Shown piece by piece: positions 18,864 to 29,466 of a stretch of 64,000 nucleotides of DNA. Both the position numbers and the translations under genes were made by a program. Location: contig CAJNDS010000171.1 in the NCBI GenBank assembly GCA_905221605.1, positions 124,001-188,000 on the forward strand, in the 5' to 3' direction. The notes below the pieces were generated by a model that ran no database searches, was not told the DNA's origin, and saw nothing but the letters and a program-made list of their open reading frames with translations. Every line of letters begins with the position of its first letter. The stretch's first letter is position 1. The DNA comes from Symbiodinium natans. Taxonomy: Eukaryota > Sar > Dinophyceae > Suessiales > Symbiodiniaceae.

Positions 18864-18883
18864 GATCAGCGAAACAGCTGATC
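18864..18883 (+). repeat. Hairpin, 7-bp stem and 6-base loop
   Basis: GATCAGC GAAACA GCTGATC: a perfect stem, lying just upstream of a longer imperfect palindrome. Confidence 0.6.
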
Positions 18884-18929
18884 GTAGTCGAAAGGGAGCA
18901 TGAGCTAAGTTGTCTGGTTTGTTGAAGTC

Positions 18930-19027
18930 AATGTGGGCGGAAATCCTTATGTACACAGATACTCCGAACCTCGAAGCACTGTGAGGCGGGGTGCTAAGGA
19001 TTTTCCGTTTGTGTAGAAGCCCACATT
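18930..19027 (+). repeat. 98-bp imperfect palindrome
   Basis: The ends AATGTGGGC and GCCCACATT are a perfect 9-bp inverted repeat. Inside them GGAAATCCTTA pairs with TAAGGATTTTCC, leaving a loop of about 50 bases. It may be a small foldback element or a structured part of the E1 3' region. Confidence 0.55.
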
Positions 19028-20645
19028 TTGTTGTACTAATTTGTGTTTTTACTTTGCTCCCTGTAGTTGAGCCCGATGAATCTTGAGTGACTCCGCAGGC
19101 CTTTGAGTGTTCAAAATGTTAGCAGAATCCTTTACGGCTCGAGATTTGAACTCTGAGTGCCCGACGGAACGTCCTGGTTCACGGAGGATGTCTTGCTGCT
19201 AAGGCCTCTGTGCCGTTTGGCAATTGCAAGAAGTTCAGGGCGCCCTTCTGGGGGGTTTGCTTTGCAGATTCCAGCGGCTGAAGGCAAAGTTCCCCCTGTC
19301 TAACTTCCAGCCGGCAAGCCTGTGCTCAAGCAGAAGTTGCCGGAGAACTTAAAGCGGTTTGGTGCTTTCTGAGGTTGCGAAGTTGTCTAACCTGCTTGAT
19401 TTTTTTTCTTGTTTTGGCATGTTTTGACATGGCATAACGTTTGGTTCAGTTCCCTGTGATGCGTGTTAAGAGCACTAAGCTTGCCTTGCAAAGTCTTGAA
19501 GCAGTTCGTGCAAAGCTCTGTTTCTTTTGCTTTCCTCCTTTTGTTTAGCAAAATTAAGACGGAATTTGAAGTTCAGCTGAACACCACGGTGTTTGGCTTA
19601 AGTGCGACTTGCGAAAAGAACTGTGCGAGTGCTCTGCTTTTCACATTCCATGCAAGAAGGGCGGAGGGTCGGAAGAGCGAGAAAGGGCGTTTTGTTTGTC
19701 TGGCATGAATGCGGCCTAGTGTTGCAGCGGCAGTCTTTCATTTTGCGGACAACGTTCTTGCCCTGGAAAGACTGAAGGGATGCACATAACCTTCTGCATG
19801 GTACTGCTTCTTCTTCGTGTCTTAAGAGTCAGGGCAATGTTTCACCGTAGTTTTTTTTCGTGCTTGGGTGGGCGGTCGTGTCTGCTTGGGTCGGTTTTGT
19901 CGCGGTGCTGCTCTTGTCTGCAATTCTCGACCGTCTCGACCAAGTTGTCTTACCGATTTGGCAACAGACCTGCCCACTAGGCCGCTCATGTGGTAAAGGG
20001 GCGTTTGAAGAAAAGTTGGAGGGCATCATAGTTCAAAGCTGCCAGACAGGATGGTTCCTCCTTGTCAATTTCTGGCCACCATTCTCTGCTGGGTGCCGGA
20101 AAATGTGCTGGCTGGGTCTTGGGTTTGGAATGTTGCCGTTGCGGCTTTGCTGGCGGCGTGCGGATGGGTCTGCTTCCCGCAGTGGAAGTCGAGCTTTGAG
20201 AGACGTCATCTGCCTCCTCGTCAGGGGACTCCCTGTGTGCCTTTGGCCCCCCCCACACCGGATGGTAATGGGGGAAGAAGCATGTATGAAGAACACGGCG
20301 GGCCCACGTGTGATCGACACACTGTTGCGGGTCAAAGAGGCGCCATTATTTGCGCCCCAGCGCAAACAAACACTGTAGGCGCCAACCAAGTTAGTTGTAA
20401 CAGGCAGAGTCGAAGGATCTCCAGACAGTTTGGCCCAGTTCTCCAGAAGAATAGGTTCAACAAGAATGTCCGGCTCTAGGCTTTGCTTCTTGGGGCCAAA
20501 GACCCTAAAGACTGAAACCAAAACGTCATAGTTGGACGAGTGCGTCCTGAACTGGTTCAAGCTGTTGTTGAGAAGGACGTGGGTGTTGGGTCAGCTTGGG
20601 TCCGTGACTTCAGGTCCTGGTTGGCCGCGGATGGGTTGTTCATGT

Positions 20646-20705
20646 GTTAGGTTAGGTAAGGTAAGGTTAGGTTAGGTTAGGTTAGGTTAGGTTAGGTTAC
20701 GTTAA
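20646..20705 (+). repeat. Short TTAGG pentamer tract
   Basis: About eleven copies of GTTAG with two GTAAG variants. The pentamer differs from the heptamer TTTAGGG repeats elsewhere in the window. Confidence 0.85.
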
Positions 20706-21268
20706 GCTGCTTGGAACGGACCGTGAACTGTGAACTGGGTTCATTGAACATGCATTTACAATTCATTGAACACGTGGTTTCACTGCACCGACTTGGGCTC
20801 ACCGAATGTGTTGTTGCCCCACCTGTTCTTTTATCATGTGTGCATGTTTTCCGGGGTAGGTTTTTGCTTTCCACACTTGATGCCGATGTTTCGATTGCCA
20901 CAGATTGAACAACTATTCGCTCTGGGCAACGAGATAAGCAGCAGTTCTTGTTGAGAGACGAACGCGATCTTGCAGCCGGCGTTGGGTTGGTGCTCGGGTT
21001 GCTTGATCTCGTACTGGGAACGCTTCTGCACTCAACCGTAGCAGTAGCAGTATAGCATCGATGCAACCCTACCCGTCTAAACGATATCAGACGATTTAAC
21101 CGGGGCCGACATGTAATATGTTGCTTGTGCATTGGCGTCGAATTTTCCTTCTGCATTCAACACAACAAATTTGCACGACTAGGTTTGGAACATGATTTTT
21201 GCGCATGTTTTGGCTCCGAGGACAAACAGGTCCGGTTTTTAAACCTTCGAGGTGTTGTACTTCGTAGC

Positions 21269-22060
21269 ATGTCGCTATTTCGATCCTGCTGCTCGCCAGA
21301 GCGAAGCTCGGAAGTGGCGTTGCCGCTCGCGTCACATGCTGCGTACCTTCGCGACTCCGCCGTGACACAGATCGCCTGCATGCCTCAGTACTTTCCGATG
21401 TACGTTATCCCAGCACCTTGGGGAGTTACGCAATGTGGTTCCGTTTTACCCAGTGTTTTTGGATCCGTCCCAAGCAAGCCCACAGCATCGCACAGCAGCA
21501 GATTCGTGTGCCAGGTGGAGGACGTGCTGAGCATGACTGTGCTCCGGCCACACGAGGAGCTCCTGAATGCAGGTACCTTGGTACAGTACGAGGGGGGCAG
21601 TCAGGGGAGTGCCATGTTCATCTCGCACCAGTGGGCTGGCTCGGACCATCCTGATCCTTTCTTTGAGCAGTTCAAGATCTTGCAGGAAGCCTTGAGGAAG
21701 ATGATGTCTAGCGTGTCGAACGCTTCAGGGGTCAATGCCAACATCTTGGTCGAGATGATGTACGCTCAAGACACCAAGCGGGTCACAGCCAAAGAGCTGA
21801 CCTCCCAGCCGCTCTTCCTTTGGTACGATTACTTCTCCTGCCCCCAGATCGAAGAACAGATCGGCAAAACCAGAGAGCAGGCCATCAGCAGCATCGCGGC
21901 TTATGTTGAGAAGTGCCAGTACTTCGTGGTCCTGTGCCCCCATGTCAGACACGCAGAGAACGAAGCGCTCGCGAAGCGAAGCTGGGAGAGCCGCGGCTGG
22001 TGCAGACTGGAGCGCGCCGCGGAGGGGCTCAGGCTCCAAGGGAAGACCGGCCTCTCCATC
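21269..22060 (+). CDS. SHQW-domain/ankyrin-repeat gene: first recognised exon
   Basis: This exon encodes the N-terminal domain of a dinoflagellate-expanded family. In order it has VLRPHEELLNAGTLV, FISHQWAGSDHPDP, LWYDYFSCPQ, SIAAYVEKCQYFVVLCP and RGWCRLERAA. The strand-loop pattern recalls TIR or HET-type signalling domains, but that relation is an inference and no catalytic activity is shown. The ATG at 21269 is the first plausible start. The sequence between MYVIPAP and VEDVLSM lacks family features, and an AG|G acceptor precedes VEDVL at 21516, so a small intron may lie between. The end near 22060 is approximate: the open frame runs to 22153 but loses the family pattern. The next exon continues the same protein at 22269. 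Confidence 0.75.
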
Positions 22061-22268
22061 GAAGCTGGGCTCTCCTTCTTGTTGTTTTTTAGAGGGATGG
22101 ATCCTATAGGTTTATTATACATTATACCATATAATTGGGGGGGGGATGTGTAAGTTAAGAAGGCAAGCAAGATATGGTTTCTTAGATGATGCCCTAAAGG
22201 CCGTAAAGGCCCCCTAAACCCCCCCTAAACCCTTGTAAGTTCAAGTCAAAGAGCAAAGAACCCCCCAG

Positions 22269-22384
22269 GAAGTCCACAGCGGCTCCTACCAGGCTCTCGG
22301 ACCCCATTGGGACTGGCTCAGGATTCCCGTGGGTGAAGGCCAGTTCAGAAAGGACGAAGACCGGTCGAAGTTGGCCGAAGTCCT
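22269..22384 (+). CDS. SHQW/ankyrin gene: exon with VGEGQF motif
   Basis: Preceded by CCCCCAG and followed by GTGTCT, so it has a normal acceptor and donor. It encodes HWDWLRIPVGEGQF then KDEDRSKLAEVL, the linker known in this family after the SHQW domain. It ends in phase 2, and the next exon at 22487 completes the codon, which supports both borders. Confidence 0.65.
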
Positions 22385-22486
22385 GTGTCTTTGGTGTGCT
22401 TAGGAATGAGTTTCTGCCTTTTATCATAGCAGTCATAGCAAAACTACAATGGTTTGTTGAAGATTTCATGTCTATTTTGCTACAAG

Positions 22487-22542
22487 GTGTGTCATGTTGG
22501 CCAACAAGCTGAACTACTTCCTACTGCAGGAGGATCCCAAGC
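22487..22542 (+). CDS. SHQW/ankyrin gene: exon encoding MLANKLNYFLLQE
   Basis: Follows CTACAAG. One base completes the Leu codon left by the previous exon, giving EVL-CVMLANKLNYFLLQE without a stop. The right border is uncertain. If it ends at GAG it would use a GA donor (AG|GATCCC), a donor type known in dinoflagellates, and would join directly to DFCNYRILLNLQ at 22946. Confidence 0.55.
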
Positions 22543-22781
22543 TTCCCGAACTTGCTAAATTCTTGACTCCACCGGTCCGAAATTTTACTACAAGCCACGC
22601 CTACACCCCTAAATCCCTAAATCCCGAAACCAGCCTTCAATCTAATGCCTCACAGCCATCCCTGCCAATCCTCAAAATCTTGAGACGAAACCCTAAAGCC
22701 CTAAAACCCAAGCCCCGAAGCTTTGAGGACGTTTGAAAGGCCCTAAGCCCCGAAACTCACGACTTGCGAGGGTCCTACTTT

Positions 22782-22961
22782 TTGAGGACTTCTGCAACTA
22801 CCCTCAACAGTCCTAAACCCTAAACCCTAAACCCTAAACCCTAAACCCTAAACCCTAAACCCTAAACCCTAAACCCTAAACCCTAAACCCTAAACCCTAA
22901 ACCCTAAACCCTAAACCCTAAACCCAAAGCCCCGAAGTCCTTGAGGACTTCTGCAACTACC
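22782..22961 (+). repeat. CCCTAAA array (22811-22925) flanked by a 21-bp direct repeat
   Basis: About sixteen perfect CCCTAAA units lie between two exact 21-base copies (22782-22802 and 22941-22961) that start TTGAGGACTTC and end AACTACC. The right copy carries the acceptor and first codons of the next exon. The left copy is followed by non-coding sequence. Confidence 0.85.
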
Positions 22962-23020
22962 GCATCCTTCTGAACCTGCAGAGGCTGCAGCTCCGGGGCC
23001 TGGCAGCCACGCCCAAGGAG
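22946..23020 (+). CDS. SHQW/ankyrin gene: exon encoding NYRILLNLQRLQLRGL
   Basis: Begins after TTGAG at an AG|G acceptor and encodes DFCNYRILLNLQRLQLRGLA, a sequence typical of this family after the VGEG linker. The right border near AAGGAG|GACCCT would again be a GA donor, in phase 0, joining GFSVEDFVPGF. The frame stays open to about 23100, so the border is an estimate. Confidence 0.55.
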
Positions 23021-23572
23021 GACCCTCCCCCGCAAATCGTGGGGGGCCTTCGGGGGGATTTTAGGGGGTTTTTAGGGGCTTTTAGGGGTTTGTCAGGGTT
23101 TTGCAGAGGGGTTTTAGGGGTTTGGGGGTTTGATTAGGGTTTTTTTCGGGGTTTTGCAGGGTCGAGAGGGTTTAGGGTGAAACGCCTGAAAGCCAGGCAC
23201 TTTAGCTCTTAAAGCACCGCAAGCTCTTCACCCAAACTGCTGAAGCCTCAAACTCCTAAACCCCACACATCTAGACACCGGAGCCCACCTACAAGTGAGC
23301 CCTCAGCAATGGAGCCACCCTTTGAAGCCCTCTAAAACCAAGGCCGCTCCGACCCCTGAGTGCACGGAGGATTCAGTCATCTAATAAGGACTTGAAAGAA
23401 AGCTCCCTTGGACTTTAAACCCTAAATCCCCATGTCTCTAAGACTACCCTCAAAACAGCGGTTGTGGCAGCTTCCAGGATTTTGGCCAGCCTCCTAAAAC
23501 CTCAACCCTAAGCGTTAAAGCCGTAGGCCCCCTAAGCCCTAAACCCTGCGTCCTCAACCCCCAAAAAGTCAG

Positions 23573-23693
23573 GGGTTCTCAGTGGAGGACTTTGTGCCGG
23601 GCTTTGTTTCCGACACCAAAGACCCGGCGGTGTTGACCGTGGAGCGCTTCATGCGGCTTTTCTGTGCTGCTATACGTTCGGCTTTCCATGAGG
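23573..23693 (+). CDS. SHQW/ankyrin gene: exon encoding FSVEDFVPGFVSDTKDP
   Basis: Acceptor GTCAG|GGG, donor G|GTGTCT. It encodes VEDFVPGFVSDTKDPAVLTVERFMRL and ends HEG in phase 1; the next exon at 24351 starts with the two missing bases and continues YAALDGSP. Matching phases across 657 bases of repeat-rich intron support this exon and the next. Confidence 0.7.
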
Positions 23694-24350
23694 GTGTCTT
23701 TCGGTGATTGTAGGTGCAAGTAGGATGCTCCCGCAAGAGGAGTCCCCATGGAAGCAACCAGCACGTGACATCACCCCACTGTGCAGAGGAAGATGTAAAG
23801 CCAGATTAAGGTTGAAGTAGAAGTATTCCCCCTCTCGTCCTCGGTATATAGTTGTAGCATAAGATACCCACAGCACCATTCTAATTCCCAACATGAGGCC
23901 TAAGGTTTTCAGCCCTGTTGTGCCAGATTCAGGGACAGCCCAAACCCTCAACCCTAAGCCCTAAACCCTAAGTCCTAAACCCTGAATCCTGAACACCCTG
24001 AACCCTGAACCATGAATCCTAAACCCTAAGCCCGAAACCCTCAACCCCAAATCCTAAACCCTAAATCCTGCACCCGAAGACCGAAGATCGCGAGGTATCA
24101 GAACGGCTTTCTTTCCATCCGGGAGCCGGCCTCCGCGGGCTGGCCTCCGCTCTGCTACTTAGGGCCTGAGTAGGTAAGCTTTAACTTTTTGGGGCTTCTA
24201 CAATCCTACCAAAACTGAAAAGGTTAACTTGTTGGGGCTTCTATAGTCCGACCAGAGCTGAGAAGGTTAACTTTTTTGGGGCTTCTATATAATCCTACCG
24301 TAACTTTGAACGTCAGGTTTTTTTGGGCCAGGATACTCTCAGCCCCTGAG

Positions 24351-24476
24351 GCTATGCGGCCCTGGATGGCAGCCCTATGCTCGTGGCGAGCCTTTTAGAG
24401 CAACGAGCCGATGTGGACAGCTGCAGCACCAAGTACGACAAGCTCTTCAACTTCCCTTCGAGGATCAGCAAAATGG
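24351..24476 (+). CDS. SHQW/ankyrin gene: first ankyrin-repeat exon
   Basis: Follows CCCTGAG and encodes GYAALDGSPMLVASLLEQRADVD, an ankyrin repeat helix pair, then a linker to ISKMGS. The repeat would form a protein-binding surface. The right border is uncertain; a GA donor at GG|GATCTG is possible but its phase does not fit the next acceptor well. Confidence 0.65.
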
Positions 24477-24621
24477 GATCTGACCCTAAATTAACTAAAC
24501 CCTGCACCCCATACACCCCCTAAACCCTACACCCTAAACCCTGAACCCTAAACCCCTACACCCCGAAACCCCTAAACCCAAAAACTGCCTTCTCTTGGAA
24601 AACGGGTTAAAGCCCTGGGAG

Positions 24622-24731
24622 GATGAGCGCCCTGTCGATCTGCGCGGCGCTGATGAACAACGACGCCTGCCGGGTGCTGATCGAAGCCAGGGCAGATCTT
24701 CATGCGGAGGACGGGTTCACGAGCTTTTGTA
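24622..24731 (+). CDS. SHQW/ankyrin gene: second ankyrin exon
   Basis: After TGGGAG. It encodes MSALSICAALMNNDACRVLIEARADLHAEDGF, a complete ankyrin repeat with the usual Ala-Leu helix and RADxxAxDGxT turn, truncated at a GT donor in GCTTTT|GTAAAAG. The intron before it contains many CCCTAAA-type repeats. Confidence 0.65.
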
Positions 24732-25199
24732 AAAGTGGTTCGTGGGGGATTTAGGGTTGTTTGGGGAGCATCGAGCGTTTATTGGGGTTGGTTTGCGGGT
24801 TTGAGGTGTAGTTGAGAATTTAGGGGTTTGGCGGTTTAGAGTTTTAGGGTTCAGGGCAGCACAGAAGGCTTGGCTGGTTGGGGGGGAGGCTTAGGGTTTA
24901 GGAGTTCAGGGGGTTTGGGAATTCAAACCTGGGCCAGGTTGGGGTCACACATCTGGGCTCAAATCCTCCTAAACCCTAAACCCTGAAACATCTGGGCTCA
25001 AATCCTCCTAAACCCTAAACCCTGAACCCTAAACCCTGAACCCTCGAGCACCATGGCCCTGCACCAGCCCTCAGACCCAGCGGGTCCCACCTTCCACGCC
25101 TGAAGGAAGGAGAGTTAGAAACGCCAGAAGCCCCTGAAAGAGCCCTCGACCCAATAATATTCCTCAAGGTTCCTTCTTCTAGTTATGCTACAAAGGAGC

Positions 25200-25322
25200 C
25201 CAACACCCTACTCTTACCATGAAAGCCCCTACGGAAAGGATGACTTGAAGCACAACGCCACGCACTGGGCTGCGCTGGCAGGGAATGCCGAAGGGCTTCA
25301 GCAGCCCATGCTTCACTTTGGT
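25200..25322 (+). CDS. SHQW/ankyrin gene: ankyrin exon encoding HNATHWAALAGNAEGL
   Basis: The frame through YHESPYGKDDLKHNATHWAALAGNAEG fits the front half of an ankyrin repeat (xTxxxxAAxxGN). Borders are approximate; the left one could be at any AG between 25180 and 25238. Downstream the frame enters G-rich repeat DNA. Confidence 0.5.
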
Positions 25323-26281
25323 GGCCTTACCTTTCGGGTTTCAGGGATGTTGAGGGGGCGTTTGCGGTGTCTGGTGTGGGGGGGGGTCGGGTCTCCCTTT
25401 CGCCCTGATGGGTGGCCTTGAGAAGTCCAGGGAGCAAAGCCTTGGAGTCGATGCCATGACGGAAGTTCGACTTGAAAGAAGAGCAAGGCCCTGATCTATC
25501 GACCCGATACCCCAAGGATGTGGATTAAGAGGACTCCGAGCTGAAAGGTACCCCCCCGAAGTGGCAGGAGCTCCCAAGAGGAGCACTCTACCTCCTCAGC
25601 CCTTATCCGCCTTAGGATCGCCCACCACGAACTCCGAAACCCAAATTTCGCAAAGGAATCTTTCAATCTCGGAGCCCAGACCCTCCCTGAGCCGTAGATT
25701 CTCGACGCAGGTCCAAGGTCTACACTTCAATCACCAAACCTTGGACATTCTGAGGCTTAAACCCTCAAGCGCTAAGACCTGTGAGCCCCAATTGCCCGGC
25801 CCTATCCCAAACCCTTAAAACGCGAGACCCTGAGCCCCAAACCCTCAAAAGCGTAAACTGCCGTAAGCCGTAAACCCTCAAACCTTAAACTTCCAACCAA
25901 TAGCATCCCTAAGCCCTAAACCCAAAGCCGAACCCTAAGCCCTAAATCCTAAACCCCCCCTTGGAAGCACCCCCGAGGCTCCTTTGCGAGCATAGCCCAG
26001 AGACAGCACTCTCTCCGAACATGCTGGGCCACTGGGGTCTGTATGAGGGTATATGAGGGTTGTGCAGGGATCTCGAGTGGTCTAACGGCTTCGTTTTTTT
26101 TTCAGGGTGCCATGAGGGTGATATTTGAGATGTTATTTGCCTTCACAGAGTTTCTCTCACGAGTCATTCTGATGGACTAAGATGGTTTTTTTTCTCCTTG
26201 TGACCTGATTGCCTAAGACCGGGCTTCGAGGTTGTGGGATTTGCTTGGGTTCGGACTTCGGGCTTTTGTTCGGTCCATCGG

Positions 26282-26460
26282 ATTTCGGGTTTTAGGGCTT
26301 AGGGCTTAGGGCTTAGGGCTTAGGGCTTAGGGTTTAGGGTTTAGGGTGTATAGGGCTTAGAGGGTTTAGGGTTTATAGGGTTTAGGGTTGAGGGTGTAGG
26401 GTACAGGGTTCAGGGTTTATCGGGTTCAGGGTTTAGGGTTGAGGGGGTTTGGGATTTGGG
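26282..26460 (-). repeat. Degenerate telomere-type repeats, reverse orientation (TTTAGGG on + strand)
   Basis: Five GGGCTTA units followed by TTTAGGG and variants (GGGTGTA, GGGTTGA). The orientation is opposite to the nearby CCCTAAA tracts. Confidence 0.8.
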
Positions 26461-26751
26461 GTTCAATTTCTCACAAGTAGGCACCCTTGGAACTGGCAAG
26501 CAGGGCCTACTATCAGAGAAAAGTACTGGAAAGTGTCGTTGCGGGAGGGAAAAGTAGCAAACATCCGAGTCATGGTGAAGACTTAAGCCAGCATCCATGC
26601 TGAAGTGTTGGAGAAGTCAAGAGTGAGAGGGGTAAACTTGAAACCCTACACAGACCGTAGCAGCAACACAACGGCAACCTGAAGTGCCCATCCCCGCAGG
26701 CCCAAACCAACCGAGCCATCATGGCAGAGTTCTCAAGGAGTAGCCCTACAC

Positions 26752-26806
26752 CCTAGGGTTTAGGGTTTAGGGTTTAGGGTTTAGGGTTTAAGGTTTAGGG
26801 CCTACA
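26752..26806 (-). repeat. Short TTTAGGG tract
   Basis: Six near-perfect TTTAGGG units on the + strand within an intron of the ankyrin gene. Confidence 0.85.
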
Positions 26807-28420
26807 CCAGGTTACACCATGCTCTGCACCATGCTCGGGTGCTTAGGGTGTCTCCCGAACTCATCCCTCCATTGGCACCAGCAAGGTGTGCGAGAAAATG
26901 GCTGGCATAGATACAGCACAAAGATATGTATGTGTATGTATATATATATATATGTTTGCCCGAACCAGACTGTCAAACAGACGTCCTTTAAACCCAAGAC
27001 CCCTTACTTTCGGAATCCCCCCTAAACCCTGTACCCCTAAACCTTAAACCCTTGAAGCCTAGCGACTGGACACTTAATTCGGAGAGCCCAAAACCCTAAA
27101 CTCCCCTAAGCCCCAAACCCCAAACCCTAAAGCCTAAACTCCCCTAAGCCCTAAACCCTAAACTCCCCTAAGCCACCCTCGTGTCGCTTCCGCCTCTGAG
27201 GCTTCTTGGCTTTCGGCAGCGCATGCATGGCCGGTTCGGTGGAGGACGGCTCTGGGTAGGGTCATGGGACTTAGTAACTCCAAGAAGGGTTCCTCCTTGA
27301 AGGGGAGCTGTAGTATTATAGGGGTTTTAGGGCTTAGGGTCATAGGGTCTCTAGGGTTTACAGGTCTAGGTTTGGGCTTAGGGGTCTAGGAGTGAAAAGT
27401 CCAGAGAGTGCAGGGCTGCAATACCCCAAACCCTAAACCTTACACCCCTAAACCCCGAAAAGGGCTCCGAGGTGAGAAGTTCTTTGTGATTTCAAGGCCT
27501 GGGAGTCTCTAGGCGCCGGGCTGTCCGTCTAAGCTCTAAGCCCCGAGAGCGGTGTTCGAGGGTTGAGGGTGAACCTCAAGAAAAGCGTCGATGTCCGTGT
27601 GCCTTGATGGAGGGGTGGGGGGGAGTGAGGGGCGTCTTAGGTTCAGGTTTGTTTTCCGGAATTCTCGGCCAAAAGTCGCCATTTTAGGGCTCTGCCAACC
27701 AGGAAGTTTCGGATCTATCCTCAGCCCGAAGCCTCAAACCCTAAACCCTAAACCCTAAAAACAACCCTAAACCCTAAACCCTAAACCCTCAACCCTAAAC
27801 CCTAAAGGCCCAATCTCTGAACCGATCCTCCGACTTGCAACGAAGCCCTGGAGAGCGGGCACCAAGACTCCAAAACCCTAAACCCTGTGTGAATGTGCGA
27901 CAGAATTCCATAGAAGAGCTGCAACGGTCAGGATGTAGGGTTTCGGGTTTAGGTTTTTTTTTTTTTTGTTGGGTCTTTCTGGGTTCTTGTTAAGGGATGT
28001 AATCCAAGTTACTGAATAGGGATTCATCGTAAACGATAAGGTTTCTTTGTCAGGGTAACTTACATCAGAAACCCTAAACCCTAAACCCAGAATCCATTTT
28101 TGGGCCTGGGATGTTGTTTCGGGCCCTATGGGGCTGAGGGCTCTGCGGGGTCGGAGGTTCAGTGAATCAAGGAAGACGCCTGAAATTATAGCGGGATCTC
28201 TACTATGATTTCAGGCCTATGCCTGAATTAGAGGATTTTGGAAGTTCTGGGTTCTGGAAATTGAAGGGATTCTAGGTTTCGGGGCTCAGGGCCTCGAGTT
28301 TAGGGATCGAGGGCTTCCAGGATTTAGGGTTTAGGGTTCCTTCGGAGGTTCACCGGAGCTTCTAAGGCTCAGGCGCCCCAAAAATCTTGCAGACATCCGA
28401 AACACTGAGCTTCCCAGGCC

Positions 28421-28545
28421 ACCAGCTTCTTGCGGGGCTACACCCCGCCATCGGAGATCGCTGGCAGTCTCCATGTGACCATCCTCTGTGGCAGGGGATC
28501 GGAAGAGGCGAGCGGCACTGGCCCTGTCAAGCCCTACACCGAAGG
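28421..28545 (+). CDS. Possible further exon of the SHQW/ankyrin gene
   Basis: After TTCCCAG the frame reads ATSFLRGYTPPSEIAGSLHV then ILCGRGSEEASG, with codon use like the confirmed exons and no stop. I cannot match it to a specific ankyrin position. It is kept because it lies on the same strand between confirmed exons and is not built from CCCTAAA repeats. Confidence 0.3.
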
Positions 28546-29261
28546 GTCCTCAATCCCAAAAGCCCGAAGCCTGAAAGCTTTAAAACCTGAGCCCTACCCC
28601 CTCTAAACCCTCGTCCTGGGACCCCAAACTGAGCTAGATGCCCCTGTGTTATCCGAGGCATCAGACTGCTCCCATGCACCCCAGACCCTAAACCCTAGAC
28701 CCTAATCCCCAGACCCGAAACCCTAAGCCCTAAACCCGAGACCTTAAAAACCCAAAACAAATCCCCAGAGTTAGGGTCAGAGGTGTGGGCAGGTAGGGTT
28801 CAGGGCTGCCGCGGTCACAGGGTATCTGGCATTTGTGAGTTTTGTGGTGTAGCCGAAGGCCGAAGTGCTAGGATCTTTTGGGGCAAGTCGCTAAGTCAAT
28901 CCGACATTTTTTAAGCATCAAAGCATTCAGCTTCCAAGAGGCATCTTGCACAGGGCACAGGGACATTCTCACATTGGTGGCAAAAAGCATTGTTTTGTTG
29001 TGGGCCGCTTTCAGAATAATGTTGTTTGCGGGAGGTGGTGCATAGGTGCCGAACAAGCCCGTGTAGCAACAGAAACCAGACCTCAGCACTCGTGCGTGTC
29101 TGCCTTGCTTGGCAGAATCTGAACCCGCTCTTCGGTACCATATAGACCCCATGCCGTATGCGTATCCTGACAAGGTCAGCGGCAGGAATCGTAGGTATCA
29201 GCTTGGTAACTATGGAGCTCGCAAGCGCCATGGCAGACGCGGCATGACCCAGAACCCCCTG

Positions 29262-29466
29262 AAATTCGTTTTAGTCGACTCATTAGTCAACTCCCTGAGG
29301 TGGTGGCGAAGCTCATTGATGCCAACGCAGACATGGATTTCCGGCTTCAGACGCCTCTCCTGAGCCCTTTGGGCTTACTTTTCGCTTGCATGGGGCTGCG
29401 ACATCGCTGGCGGGCGAGCACTCTGAGCACCTATGCCTACCACCACGAGAATGCCACGCCCCTGAT
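29262..29466 (+). CDS. SHQW/ankyrin gene: exon with VVAKLIDANADMD and YHHENATPLM
   Basis: Encodes LPEVVAKLIDANADMDFRL, the end of one ankyrin repeat, then a ~45-residue insert with LRHRW, and AYHHENATPLM, the start of another. The long insert before YHHxxATPLM is a feature of this family. The left border may be at the AG|G acceptor at 29299. The right border could be the GT in CTGAT|GTGCAG. Confidence 0.6.

Larger units (their letters stand above)
18482..21124 (+). other. Non-coding interval between E1 and the SHQW/ankyrin gene
   Basis: No ORF here has a recognisable domain. The longest (19860-20378 on + and 20033-20560 on -) overlap each other and neither carries a motif. The first several hundred bases are presumably the 3' untranslated region of E1, but no LTR was found. 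The interval contains two hairpins and a TTAGG tract, listed separately. Confidence 0.6.

Noticed and set aside
19860-20560. Overlapping + and - ORFs of 172 and 175 codons
   Set aside because: Neither has a recognisable domain or a clearly better composition than the other.
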